Of a DNA stretch of 64,000 nucleotides, positions 26,355 through 34,899 are shown piece by piece. A program made the position numbers and the translations under genes. The stretch lies in contig NZ_JAQNDK010000001.1 in NCBI RefSeq assembly GCF_028368935.1, positions 1,240,001 to 1,304,000 of the forward strand. Reading direction: 5' to 3'. How positions within the stretch are numbered: the first letter of the stretch is position 1; every line of letters starts with the position of its first letter. The notes below the pieces were generated by a model. The model had not been told where the DNA came from. It ran no database searches and was given only the letters and a program-made list of their open reading frames with translations. The stretch is from Sorangium aterium. GTDB taxonomy: Bacteria > Myxococcota_A > Polyangia > Polyangiales > Polyangiaceae.

Positions 26355-27689
26355 TCACTTCTGCAGCTGGACGCCCAGGAACAGGGCGTTCCCCTTCGCC
26401 CCCGACAGATCGCTTCTTTGATAGCCGAGCGCGACACGCGCAGCGTGCCCCTCGATGATGTAGCCCAGCTGGGCATCGATGAGCAGATAGGAGTCGGCGT
26501 TCTTCGGCTTCGCTTGTTGCAGTCGGACCAGAGGCTGCAGCTTCCCGACGCCGATGTTGCTCGGCGTGAGGTAGCTCGCGAGCGCAAAATAAGAATGGTC
26601 GAACCTCTCGAAGTCGCCGAAGTACTTGTAAAATGCGCCCTCGAGCGTGATGGTGCCCGCCGTCCCGAGGTTCTTCTCGAACAGGAGGTCGGCGTTGACC
26701 TCGCCATAGGTGTCCTTGCGCGGGGTGCCTGGGGGCTCGCCCGCCGCAGGGGGCGGCAGCGGCTCGACCGAACCTTCCTTCTGCACCTCACCCGCCACGC
26801 CCAGCGCGAGGATGCTCTTCTCGCCGAGGTACGTGGCTTTCTGGTAATAGGCCGGCTCCGGGTCGAGCAAGCTCAAGTTGAGCCTCGCCGTGTAGAGCGG
26901 GCTCACCGAAGAGTCATGCAGGTTGAAGGCCCCCACGTAGTACTTGAACAGGCCACCTGCCGCCTTGCCCCAGGCGGTTACCCCATCGTTGCGCCCGAAA
27001 GGCCCCTGCCTCGGCCCGATCGGCGGCGCATAGGGCTCGAAGAATCCGGGATAGTTCCACGGCCCCATCGACCACGGCCCGGAGAAGGCGGAGCGATCCG
27101 ACGGCACGATCATGCGACCGATCCAGACGTTCAGCAGATCATGGAACTGGAACTTGGCGATGACGTCACGGATGGTCACGCTGCCCGTGATGTTGCCCCC
27201 GGTCGGGGTCGGCCCGAACTGAGCGACGATCGCGCCCTGCAGGCCGATGAATCGGTTGATTTCGCCTGAAAACGACAGATCCAGCTCTCCGTCCCCGAGC
27301 AGCCGGTCCATCTTCTCGCGCGCGCCGGGGTTCTGTAAGCGACCTCCGACGCGGGCCCAGGCCGCGACGCTGACCGGCTTCTTCCATGGCTCCTTGTCCG
27401 CCGGCGGTGCCGTCGAAGCTGCACCGGACCCGGCAGCGCTCTGCGGCGCCGGCGCGCCAGTGTGGGCTTCCGCAGACGGCGCTGGCGCTGCGCTCGCGTC
27501 TGCGGGAGGGCCCGCGGGTTCGGTCGCGGGGGCCGCGCTCGTCGGACTTTCGCCCGTGGGCGCCGGCGGCGCATCGGGCGGCGGTTGTGCCCGTGCCGAG
27601 CGATGGAAGGAAGTGATGCCGAGGATGACGGCCAAGAACCCTGCGCCGACATCGCCCCGGCGTGTCGCCGCTCTCGTCTGTTTGCTCAT
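26355..27689 (-). CDS. Predicted outer-membrane porin
   Basis: The 444-residue protein has a signal peptide (hydrophobic GAGFLAVILGI, cleavage near ARA-Q) and a Pro/Ala-rich linker to about residue 95. The rest alternates hydrophobic and polar residues, with aromatic girdle positions and a C-terminal strand typical of a beta-barrel. It resembles phosphate-selective/OprP-like porins. It is the last gene of a leftward operon with a transporter, a flavin monooxygenase and a DUF3237 protein, so it probably admits the aromatic substrate of that operon. Substrate preference cannot be read from the sequence. Confidence 0.7.
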   Translation of the reverse strand: MSKQTRAATRRGDVGAGFLAVILGITSFHRSARAQPPPDAPPAPTGESPTSAAPATEPAGPPADASAAPAPSAEAHTGAPAPQSAAGSGAASTAPPADKEPWKKPVSVAAWARVGGRLQNPGAREKMDRLLGDGELDLSFSGEINRFIGLQGAIVAQFGPTPTGGNITGSVTIRDVIAKFQFHDLLNVWIGRMIVPSDRSAFSGPWSMGPWNYPGFFEPYAPPIGPRQGPFGRNDGVTAWGKAAGGLFKYYVGAFNLHDSSVSPLYTARLNLSLLDPEPAYYQKATYLGEKSILALGVAGEVQKEGSVEPLPPPAAGEPPGTPRKDTYGEVNADLLFEKNLGTAGTITLEGAFYKYFGDFERFDHSYFALASYLTPSNIGVGKLQPLVRLQQAKPKNADSYLLIDAQLGYIIEGHAARVALGYQRSDLSGAKGNALFLGVQLQK

Positions 27690-27746
27690 GCGTTCTCCGT
27701 GTCAGGCCATCCGAGATCTCGACGATCTCGGCCACGCTCGCGCCCC

Positions 27747-28193
27747 CTAGCCGATCTCGTACACCGTCAGCCGCACCCGGTCGGCCAGCCGCTCGCCCAC
27801 GGACAGGGCCAGCACGGCGTTCAGCCGCAGAAGCCCTGGCGCCGAGGTGCGCATACGGATGGCGGTGCGGAAGTAGTAGAGCCCGGGGTCCACCGCCTCG
27901 CCGCGCCCGAGCGCCGCCAGCACCTCCGGCGGCCCGGCGCGGACGCCCTCGGAGACGATCTCCACCGTCCCATGGCCGGCGATGTCGAGGATGTAATGGG
28001 CGGAGATGTCCATCCGCCCGTCGGCCCAGATCGTCTGCCAGTCGCCGCCCGGCAGCACACGCCCCTCGAGGCCGCCGGCCACCGTGCCGCCGACGATCGG
28101 GATGAAGCGCCGGCCGGGCGAGCTCGGATTAACGGTGACCGGCGGGTCCACCGCCACCTCGAGCGTCATCAGGGGGACGAGGGGAGGGCTCAC
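27747..28193 (-). CDS. DUF3237 family protein
   Basis: The 148-residue protein starts at a GTG overlapping the monooxygenase stop (GTGA). The family start PPLVPLMTLEV, the central IVGGTVAGGLEGRVLPGG and DISAHYILDI, and the end RLTVYEIG are as expected for DUF3237. These are small beta-barrel proteins that often sit beside aromatic-degradation oxidoreductases. The biochemical role is unknown; binding or isomerising the product of the flavin monooxygenase is a guess from the coupling. Confidence 0.85.
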   Translation of the reverse strand: MSPPLVPLMTLEVAVDPPVTVNPSSPGRRFIPIVGGTVAGGLEGRVLPGGDWQTIWADGRMDISAHYILDIAGHGTVEIVSEGVRAGPPEVLAALGRGEAVDPGLYYFRTAIRMRTSAPGLLRLNAVLALSVGERLADRVRLTVYEIG

Positions 28194-29416
28194 GCGCGGG
28201 GCTCCGAGGCGCGCTTCAGGCCGGTCAGCACCTTGTAGCGGGCGGCGATGGCCTCCAGCTCGCCGGGGGCGAAGACGTCCTCGATACGGTCGAATCCGTC
28301 GGGCGCGCGGTCCTGGGCCATCTGCATGCACTGCTCCGGACCGTTGCCGCGATTGGCCGCGACGATGGCGGCGGTGGCGGGCAGGCGCTCCGCCTCGTAC
28401 GCGGCCAGCGCTTCCACCGGATCGGCGTGGGCGGCGAGCGCGCGGACCAGCGCGCGGGCGTCCAGGATGGCCTGGCTCGCCCCGTTCGAGCCGATCGGGT
28501 ACATGGGATGAGCGGCGTCCCCCAGCAGCGTCATGCGCCCATGGCTCCAGCGCGGCAGCGGATCGCGGTCGACCAGCGGGAACTCGTAGATCGCCTCGGC
28601 GCCCCGGATCAGGCCGGGCACATCCAGCCAATCGAAGCGCCAGGCCTCGAACCTGGGCAGGAAGTCGGCAGGATCGCCCCGCCGGTTCCAGTCCTCCCGT
28701 CGCAGGCTCTCGGCGACGGTGAGCTCGGCGATCCAGTTGATCGTCTGGCGGCCGTCCGGCCCCGGTGGGGAGATGGGATAAGCGACGAACTTCTGGTCCT
28801 GATGTCCGGCCATGATCATGCTGGCGCCGGTGAGGAAGGGCGCCGCCACGCTGGTCGCCCGCCACAGGATGCGACCGCCGTAGACCGGCGGCCCCTCGTC
28901 CGGATAGAGGCCCGCGCGCGCCGCCGAATGGATGCCGTCGGCGCAGATCAGGAGATCGGCGGACACCTTGCAGGCCACGCCCTCGCGGTTGAGGAAGCGC
29001 GCCGCGATGCGGCCCTCGCCCTCGTCGTGGTCCAGGAGGCGCCGGTCGCAGATCACCCGGTCGGGGCCCAGCCGCTCGACGGCGGCGTCGAACAGCACGC
29101 CCTGCAGAGCGCCGCGGTGCAGGGAGATCTGCGGCGCGGCGTGACCGGCGAAGCGGCCGCGCGGCTCGCCCCAGATGCGCTGGCCGAAGCGGTTGAAATA
29201 GACAAGCTCGCGGGTCGCCACCCCGTGGGCCATCAAGGCCTCGACCAGGCCCAGCTCGTCCAGCACCTCGCCGGCGTGCGGCAGGAGGTTGATGCCGACC
29301 CCGAGCGGCAGGATGGTAGGCACGGCCTCGAACACCGTCACCTCATGGCCCCCGGCGTGTAACGCCAGAGCTGCGGCCAGGCCGCCGATCCCGGCGCCCG
29401 CGACGATTACCTGCAT
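28190..29416 (-). CDS. FAD-dependent monooxygenase, PhzS-like
   Basis: The 408-residue protein starts at ATG 29416 behind GGGAGGA. It has the Rossmann FAD motif (AGAGIGGLAAALAL) and the second FAD motif (TLLGDAAHPMYPIGSNGASQ) of group A aromatic hydroxylases. Several segments (PLGVGIN, VAYPISPPG, DWNRRGDP, DPLPRW) match my memory of PhzS, the phenazine hydroxylase, better than salicylate hydroxylase. It probably hydroxylates an aromatic or heteroaromatic acid using NAD(P)H and oxygen. No phenazine genes are nearby, so the substrate is likely imported by the neighbouring MFS transporter. Confidence 0.88.
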   Translation of the reverse strand: MQVIVAGAGIGGLAAALALHAGGHEVTVFEAVPTILPLGVGINLLPHAGEVLDELGLVEALMAHGVATRELVYFNRFGQRIWGEPRGRFAGHAAPQISLHRGALQGVLFDAAVERLGPDRVICDRRLLDHDEGEGRIAARFLNREGVACKVSADLLICADGIHSAARAGLYPDEGPPVYGGRILWRATSVAAPFLTGASMIMAGHQDQKFVAYPISPPGPDGRQTINWIAELTVAESLRREDWNRRGDPADFLPRFEAWRFDWLDVPGLIRGAEAIYEFPLVDRDPLPRWSHGRMTLLGDAAHPMYPIGSNGASQAILDARALVRALAAHADPVEALAAYEAERLPATAAIVAANRGNGPEQCMQMAQDRAPDGFDRIEDVFAPGELEAIAARYKVLTGLKRASEPRA

Positions 29417-29632
29417 GAGTCCTCCCGCAGACATGCGGCTCGACGCCGCCCCTCGTTGAAGCTGCCTCCGCGCGGGCGAAGCGCGCGACGAACAGCACCG
29501 CCAGCGCCAGCAGCAGCCAGTCCTCTCGAACGATCCAGCGGGCGGCGCCCCTCGGGACGGCGCAGGCCGAAGGCCCCGCCGCCCGGAGGACGCCCGGCGC
29601 GCGGCCGGGCGCCGATCGCCCCCGCCATTCCC

Positions 29633-30832
29633 TCAATCACCTGCGTAGCGTCCGCGAATGGTCATCACCGCCGCGGCAACCCCGGCCGACAGCACCACCG
29701 GCACCATGGCCATGGCCACGCCGGCAGGGCCCCAGCCCTGGCCCAGCAGGTGGCCCGCCACCAGCGGCCCGCCGATGGAGCCCAGCCGGCCGGCGGCGAT
29801 GGAGGCGCCGGTGGCCAGCCCGCGCGCCCGCGCCGGGTAATAGAGCGGGATGACGCCATAGAGCGAATATTGCGCGCCCAGCAAGAAGAAGCCCGCCAGG
29901 CCGGCCAGCGCCAGCACCGGAAGCAGGCTGTTGGCCCCCGCCAGCCCGAACAGCGCCAGGGCCAGGGCGGGATAGGCCGCGATGATGGGAACGCGCGGCC
30001 CGAACCGGTCCACCAGCAATCCGATGACCCAGCAGCCGACGACGCTGCCGGCATTGAACGCGAAGGCGGCGCCAGCACCCCCCTTTCCGCCCAGGCCCTT
30101 GGCCGCCACCAGCGATGGCAGCCAGTTGAGCAGCAGATACAGCACGAGCAGCGTCAGGCCGAAGGTGAACCAGGCCAGCAGCGTGACCAGCAGCCGGCCA
30201 TGGCCGAACAGCGCCTGCCCCCCGCCCTGCTGCTGGGCGCCGCCGGCCGCCGCCGTGCGGCTGTCGGGCATCAGGAGCGCGATGGCGGGCAGCAGCAGCA
30301 GCGGCAGCACGCCGCCGGCCAGGAAGATGCTGTGCCAGCCGAACCGTGCCAGGAAGCCGGCCGCGAACAGCGCCGCCAGCGCGCCGCCGGCCGGCATGCC
30401 GCTGAACATCAAGGTGGTGGTGCGGGTCCGCCGATCGGGCGGGGCGATTTCCAGGGCGACGGCCACCAGGGTGGGCATCGCCGCCCCCAGGCCTGCCCCG
30501 GCCAGGAGCCGGTAGACGCCGAGCGACAGCGGTCCACCCGCCACGACGGTGGCCAGCGTGAACAGGCCGAACACGCCGACGGCCATCATCAGCAGCGGCT
30601 TGCGGCCCATGCGGTCCGCCATCCAGCCGCCGGCCAGCGCGCCGCAGACCAGCCCGACCATGCCGGCCCCGAACACGACGCCCGCCTGCCCGGGCGTCAG
30701 GCCCAGGGCGGGGATCAGCAGGGGGGCGGCCACGCCGATGGCCTGGATGTCGAACCCTTCCAGCAGCGCGATCAAGAAGCACAGCGACAGCGTGACGGCG
30801 CCGCGCGGCGCGTGAGGGGGCGATGCGCCCAT
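29633..30832 (-). CDS. MFS transporter, aromatic acid:H+ symporter type
   Basis: The 399-residue protein starts at ATG 30832 behind GGGAGGT. It has about twelve hydrophobic helices. The loop 2-3 signature GGWMADRMGRKPLL and the helix-1 motif LLEGFDIQAIGVAAPLL are typical of the AAHS family (PcaK, BenK, 3-hydroxybenzoate carriers). It is the first gene of the leftward operon; about 215 bases separate it from the monooxygenase gene. It should import the substrate of that enzyme through the inner membrane. Repeat copy B lies about 120 bases upstream. Confidence 0.9.
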   Translation of the reverse strand: MGASPPHAPRGAVTLSLCFLIALLEGFDIQAIGVAAPLLIPALGLTPGQAGVVFGAGMVGLVCGALAGGWMADRMGRKPLLMMAVGVFGLFTLATVVAGGPLSLGVYRLLAGAGLGAAMPTLVAVALEIAPPDRRTRTTTLMFSGMPAGGALAALFAAGFLARFGWHSIFLAGGVLPLLLLPAIALLMPDSRTAAAGGAQQQGGGQALFGHGRLLVTLLAWFTFGLTLLVLYLLLNWLPSLVAAKGLGGKGGAGAAFAFNAGSVVGCWVIGLLVDRFGPRVPIIAAYPALALALFGLAGANSLLPVLALAGLAGFFLLGAQYSLYGVIPLYYPARARGLATGASIAAGRLGSIGGPLVAGHLLGQGWGPAGVAMAMVPVVLSAGVAAAVMTIRGRYAGD

Positions 30833-30952
30833 GGGGAAACCTCCCGTTTCCTTCCCGTTGCCCGGGATGGTTGCAGCTGGCCGCAGCCGAACAGATGCGG
30901 TGATTGAGCGTTCTGGTCCGAGTTCGCCGTCCGTCCTCGCATCGCACGATGC

Positions 30953-31017
30953 AGGTGACTGCAACGACTTCGTACCCGAGCCCTCTGGATCGAGGCATAG
31001 GCATACCCGCCTATGCC
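30953..31017. repeat. 65-bp direct repeat copy B with palindrome GGCATAGG-N8-CCTATGCC
   Basis: The second copy of the repeat at 26254-26318, in the same orientation, 4.7 kb away and upstream of the MFS gene. The palindrome occupies 30994-31017. The two copies bracket the whole porin-to-MFS operon. Confidence 0.8.
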
Positions 31018-31095
31018 TGGGGGCGAGACGCTGTCAGGCGACAGGTATCTTGCTGCCGCGATGGGGGTCCAGGCGGAGGCAGGCGCGGTGGCTGC

Positions 31096-31615
31096 AGGAT
31101 CGGGTCGCGCCGGATGGCCAGGCTCTCGCCCCCGAACGTCGTCCCCATCCACGAGATCGGCGAGCACGGGCGGGGCGTGTTCGTGGCGATGGAGCTCGCC
31201 GACGGCCGGACGCTCCGCGACCTGCGCGGCGGGCAGCCCCGCGCGTGGGAGGACGCGCTCGCCACGGGGCTCCAGGCGGGCCGCGGCTTCGCTCTCGAGG
31301 AGCGCGGTGAACCGGCCGATCGGCCACGTGGTGACGGTGCAGCGCGTCGCGACGCTCCTTCACCGGGCGCTCGCCGTGATCACGGACGAACCGGTGGAGC
31401 GCGCGCTCGCGACGAACCTGCTCCTCTTCGCGGCCGTCCACGCGACCTCCGGGCCGAGCCTGCCGAGGGTGAGCCGGTTATCGGTCGCGCTCTGCGCGGC
31501 GGGCGCGGCGGCCACCACCATCTTTCCGGAGCACCCCGCCGCGATCTACGTCACGGGCTCGCTGACGGCCGCCATCGTGGTGCGGCACCTCGACCAGCGC
31601 GCTGTCGCCTGTCCC
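31096..31615 (+). pseudogene. Decayed partial copy of the Ser/Thr kinase gene
   Basis: The sequence matches the kinase gene at 20936-22528 in two blocks: one around parental 21329-21500 (kinase N-lobe, including VFVAMEL and DGRTLRDLR) and one around 22213-22550 (membrane part and a few bases past the stop). The roughly 710 bases between them, with the catalytic loop and DFG, are missing, and the junction changes frame. It cannot encode a kinase. It is in the same orientation as the parent, about 9 kb away. Confidence 0.85.
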
Positions 31616-31817
31616 GTGGTCGCGCGTGAGCGTGAGGTCTTGCGGGAATCGAAGGGGTCGCCTTCACCACGCAGCCTGCGGGCTTCAGGTGACCGTTGCG
31701 CGCCGCGCGCAATCCCCGTCATGACCATCCCCAAGGACATCGGCGGTGCACGCCGCGAGATGGCCCCTACCCCGCCGATTGACGCCTTCTCCTGACCATG
31801 ATGCGTTGCGGAACGGT

Positions 31818-32201
31818 ATGATCATCCGTCGTGAGCAAAAGAGCGCGCTGGCCGAGCGGCAGCGCCGGGCGCAGTGCGACCTCGCGCGCGACTACCTGCG
31901 CGCCGAGCTCCGGGACCTCGTGGCGGACCTCGGCGACGACGCGTTGTTCGAGCATTGCCGCGAGTCCATGGAGATCGGCCTCGCCTTCGGCCTCTCCGAC
32001 CACCGGTCGGTTGTATGGCTGGCCGCCATGCGCGTCCTCATCCACCCCCGCTTTCACGAGCACCCGCGCCTGCGCGCGCTCCTCGCGGATCCGCGCGTGC
32101 CGCCCGAAGCGCGCATCGATCACGTCCTCGCGGAGGCGACCGAGCTGGATTTTCACGAGGCCGCGATCGTCGGGCCAGGCATCCCGCTCGCGGAGCCGTA
32201 G
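31818..32201 (+). CDS. Small helical protein, T6SS-island accessory-like
   Basis: The 127-residue protein starts at ATG 31818 (MIIRREQ). It is predicted mostly helical and acidic (DYLRAELRDLVADLGDDALF, then a region ending in DHVLAE). The beginning MI-x-R-x-EQ, the length and the layout recall small proteins encoded beside VgrG and effector genes in type VI secretion islands; this is memory-based inference. It ends 29 bases before the zinc-knuckle gene and is probably co-transcribed with it, which suggests a chaperone or adaptor role. No VgrG or Hcp gene is in the window. Confidence 0.65.
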   Translation: MIIRREQKSALAERQRRAQCDLARDYLRAELRDLVADLGDDALFEHCRESMEIGLAFGLSDHRSVVWLAAMRVLIHPRFHEHPRLRALLADPRVPPEARIDHVLAEATELDFHEAAIVGPGIPLAEP

Positions 32202-32230
32202 CCTGTTCGCGGCACAAGGACGAGGCCGTC

Positions 32231-34801
32231 ATGCCCAAATGTCAATTCCCCGACTGCGGCACCACCTTCACCGTCAAGAAGTGCGACGGCTGCAAGAAGC
32301 ATTTTTGCACGGCGCTGGCGCACCTTCACAACCACAATTGCAAAAAGATCTGCGGCACCTGCAGTCGGGACAGCGTGGTCGTGCAGAAATGCGCTGCGTG
32401 CGCCATGGTCCTGTGCCACGAATGCTCCATCCCGCACAACAAATACAATCACACCTCGTGCGGCGCCTGCGGAAAGCCAGGAGCCCGCTGCTCTTGCGGG
32501 GAAAGCTATTGCAACCATCACCTGCTCCGGCACCAAAACAGCGGCGCGTGTGGCCAGACTTGTATTGTCTGCCACGGCACCGCCGCGGCTCCATGCCCCA
32601 AGTGCAGCCACTTCCTTTGCATCAATCATCATAATCACATCGATTCCCCGCACTGCGCACAGCCGCGCTGTCCCACGACGGCGACGAGCTCGTGCCGCCT
32701 CTGCGGCCAGATTCATTGCGCGCCCCACGCCCGCGACCACGCGAACGCGCACGCGCCGGACGACGTGAAGCAGTGCGTCCATTGCGAAGCGCTCACGGTG
32801 CTCTCCTGCGATCGCTGCCACGAGCCCCTATGTCGACGCCATAAAAGCTCCGCATCGCACGATTGCGTCAACAGGGGACAATGCTCGGTTTTGACATGCC
32901 GCGAGCGCACCCCCCTCAAATGCACTACCTGCAAGACCTTCGTCTGCGGCGACCACCGCGACGGGGCCGCGCACCCCTGCGGAAGATGCGCCTTCGTGCT
33001 AGGCGCCAGCAGCCAGCCGTGCACGAACCCTGCCGTCGCGCAATGCGCGAAATGCAATCGGTGGTTCTGCTGCAAGCGCGCAAAGATCGGGAAGGAAAAG
33101 AACCACCTGGGCGCCCATGGATGCGACCTCGCCGTGATCGAGCAACTGCAGGCCGTCGGCCGGTTCCCCATCTGGACGTTCCAGTACGCGGGTGGCCACC
33201 TCCAATTGCCCCGGCTCGTCGAGCCACCCGACGAGGACGACGAGGACTTCGAGCCCCTGCTCCGATCCGAATACATCCACGGCATGATGAGGATCATCGG
33301 CGCTCCGCCGCCGGCGGCGCTTCAAGAGATGGTCACCAATCTCTTCGGCTCTACCCTGGGCGCATCGTCCCCCAATGACCTCCTCGCGATGCTCCTCGCG
33401 TTGAAGGAGGCCAAGCACTGGCACGAACTCTACGACGCCTTCCGGAGCTCGCCCCAGATGAAGTTCGTCTGCCGCCAGATGCTCAATTCACAGATCCTCC
33501 ACGTCAAGGACGTCCTCCACGTCCACAAGAGGGACCTCTTTTCGATGCCCTGGATCGAGGAGGCCGACACGAAGCCCTGGGAGATTCGCCTCGTCAAGAA
33601 GTTCACGCGCCTCACGCACAGGGGAGAGACCCCGCTGTTGCAAGTAAAACGATGCCACGTCATCGACGTCGGCAAGAGCGGTCTGCTCGGCGCCGCGGAG
33701 GAGCTGATCGAGGTCCGAAAGGCCGTGAACGCGGTGCACGCGAAGCACCCCGACCGCACGATACACCACGCGACCATCCTGAACTGGCCGTTCTGCTCCG
33801 TGCTGGCCATCAACCAGAAGGACTCCTCGGGCAAGGGCACCACGCGCATCGTCACGCCCTGCGTCGGCGCCACGGATGCGCGCTGGCAGGTGCGCGTGCT
33901 CGACCTGTCATACAACGAGATCTGGCAAGGGCTCGCGCGCTTTTCTCCGCAAGACCAGCAAATAATCGCTCGCGTGCTCATCGGCCTCGTGGAGGGAGAG
34001 ATGCCGTCCCTGGACGTGCAACGACAGGTCGTGCCGCTCACGGACGTCAAGGCGCGGTTCCTGCGCGGGGTCAGGCTCGACCAGAGCACCAGCGCGCTGC
34101 AGTTCAGCGAGAAATGGTGGCTCTCGAACCACGCCAAGAAGATCGACGTCAAGCTCTCCATGATGGAATTCCTGTGTTCCATGGCCGCGATCCTCTTCGT
34201 CGCGGAGCCGCGGCACGCGCGCGCCATGATCCCCGTCACCCTGATCCAGCTCCAGGAGGTCGTCGACGGCGAGCTCACCATGGCGGACCTCTTCGGCGAC
34301 CTCGGCGGCGGCATCGAATATGGACGATTGCTCGCGGGCGCGAACTATATTGGCGACAAACTCAGGCAGGCCTCGGACCAAGGCCAGTGGCTGACGCAAG
34401 CGTGCACGACATGGGCCTCCATCAAGGATCGCATCCCCCCGGGGCATAACCTCGTGGTGCGATCATGCCCGCTGAAGGATCTGAGGATGGTGCTCGCCGA
34501 CAGCCCGGGCTACGAGGTCACGGCGCCTGCGCCGTTTTTATACCATGGAGCATCGCTGGCCGTCGGTTATACGAGCGCGGCGCGCGCGCCGGTATACCAG
34601 GTCCTCATGAAAGAGCTATTCACGATGTTCCTGAGGACGCTCACAGAGATGAAACAGTCGCTGAGGCTCAACCTCCCTGCGGCGCCCGTGCCTACCCGCC
34701 ACGTCCAGGTACCCGCGCTGCTCCCGAGCGACATCGAAGATGTCGCGCTCGGCGAGGCCGAGGCGGCGTTCGACGAGGACATCTCCTCGTTGGATCCATG
34801 A
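32231..34801 (+). CDS. Protein with eight tandem AN1-like zinc knuckles and a large unknown C-terminal region
   Basis: The 856-residue protein starts at ATG 32231, after AAGGACGAGG. Residues about 4-300 contain eight repeats of the pattern C-x2-4-C-x(7-12)-C-x2-C-x4-C, followed in most by His residues and a closing Cys, close to the AN1 zinc finger seen in eukaryotic ubiquitin-linked proteins (for example CGTCSRDSVVVQKCAACAM, CHEC). Residues about 330-856 have no motif I recognise; they are mixed alpha/beta without signal peptide or clear membrane helices. Codons are less GC-rich than in its neighbours. It follows a T6SS-accessory-like gene by 29 bases, so a secreted effector or an intracellular scaffold are both possible. 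Function unknown. Confidence 0.8.
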   Translation: MPKCQFPDCGTTFTVKKCDGCKKHFCTALAHLHNHNCKKICGTCSRDSVVVQKCAACAMVLCHECSIPHNKYNHTSCGACGKPGARCSCGESYCNHHLLRHQNSGACGQTCIVCHGTAAAPCPKCSHFLCINHHNHIDSPHCAQPRCPTTATSSCRLCGQIHCAPHARDHANAHAPDDVKQCVHCEALTVLSCDRCHEPLCRRHKSSASHDCVNRGQCSVLTCRERTPLKCTTCKTFVCGDHRDGAAHPCGRCAFVLGASSQPCTNPAVAQCAKCNRWFCCKRAKIGKEKNHLGAHGCDLAVIEQLQAVGRFPIWTFQYAGGHLQLPRLVEPPDEDDEDFEPLLRSEYIHGMMRIIGAPPPAALQEMVTNLFGSTLGASSPNDLLAMLLALKEAKHWHELYDAFRSSPQMKFVCRQMLNSQILHVKDVLHVHKRDLFSMPWIEEADTKPWEIRLVKKFTRLTHRGETPLLQVKRCHVIDVGKSGLLGAAEELIEVRKAVNAVHAKHPDRTIHHATILNWPFCSVLAINQKDSSGKGTTRIVTPCVGATDARWQVRVLDLSYNEIWQGLARFSPQDQQIIARVLIGLVEGEMPSLDVQRQVVPLTDVKARFLRGVRLDQSTSALQFSEKWWLSNHAKKIDVKLSMMEFLCSMAAILFVAEPRHARAMIPVTLIQLQEVVDGELTMADLFGDLGGGIEYGRLLAGANYIGDKLRQASDQGQWLTQACTTWASIKDRIPPGHNLVVRSCPLKDLRMVLADSPGYEVTAPAPFLYHGASLAVGYTSAARAPVYQVLMKELFTMFLRTLTEMKQSLRLNLPAAPVPTRHVQVPALLPSDIEDVALGEAEAAFDEDISSLDP

Positions 34802-34899
34802 CGGTCTCGCCGAGCCGCCCGGCCCCGAGGCGGTGCTCGTCGCGCGGGCGGGGACGGGTTGAGCTCCGCTGGGGCGCCCTGCGCCCGCCGTCGCGTCCT

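Noticed and set aside
29343-29636. Short leftward reading with a hydrophobic stretch (WLLLALAVLFVARFARAE) between the MFS and monooxygenase genes
   Set aside because: No ribosome site, Arg-rich flanks and overlap with the monooxygenase start; could be a decayed small gene but is not supportable.
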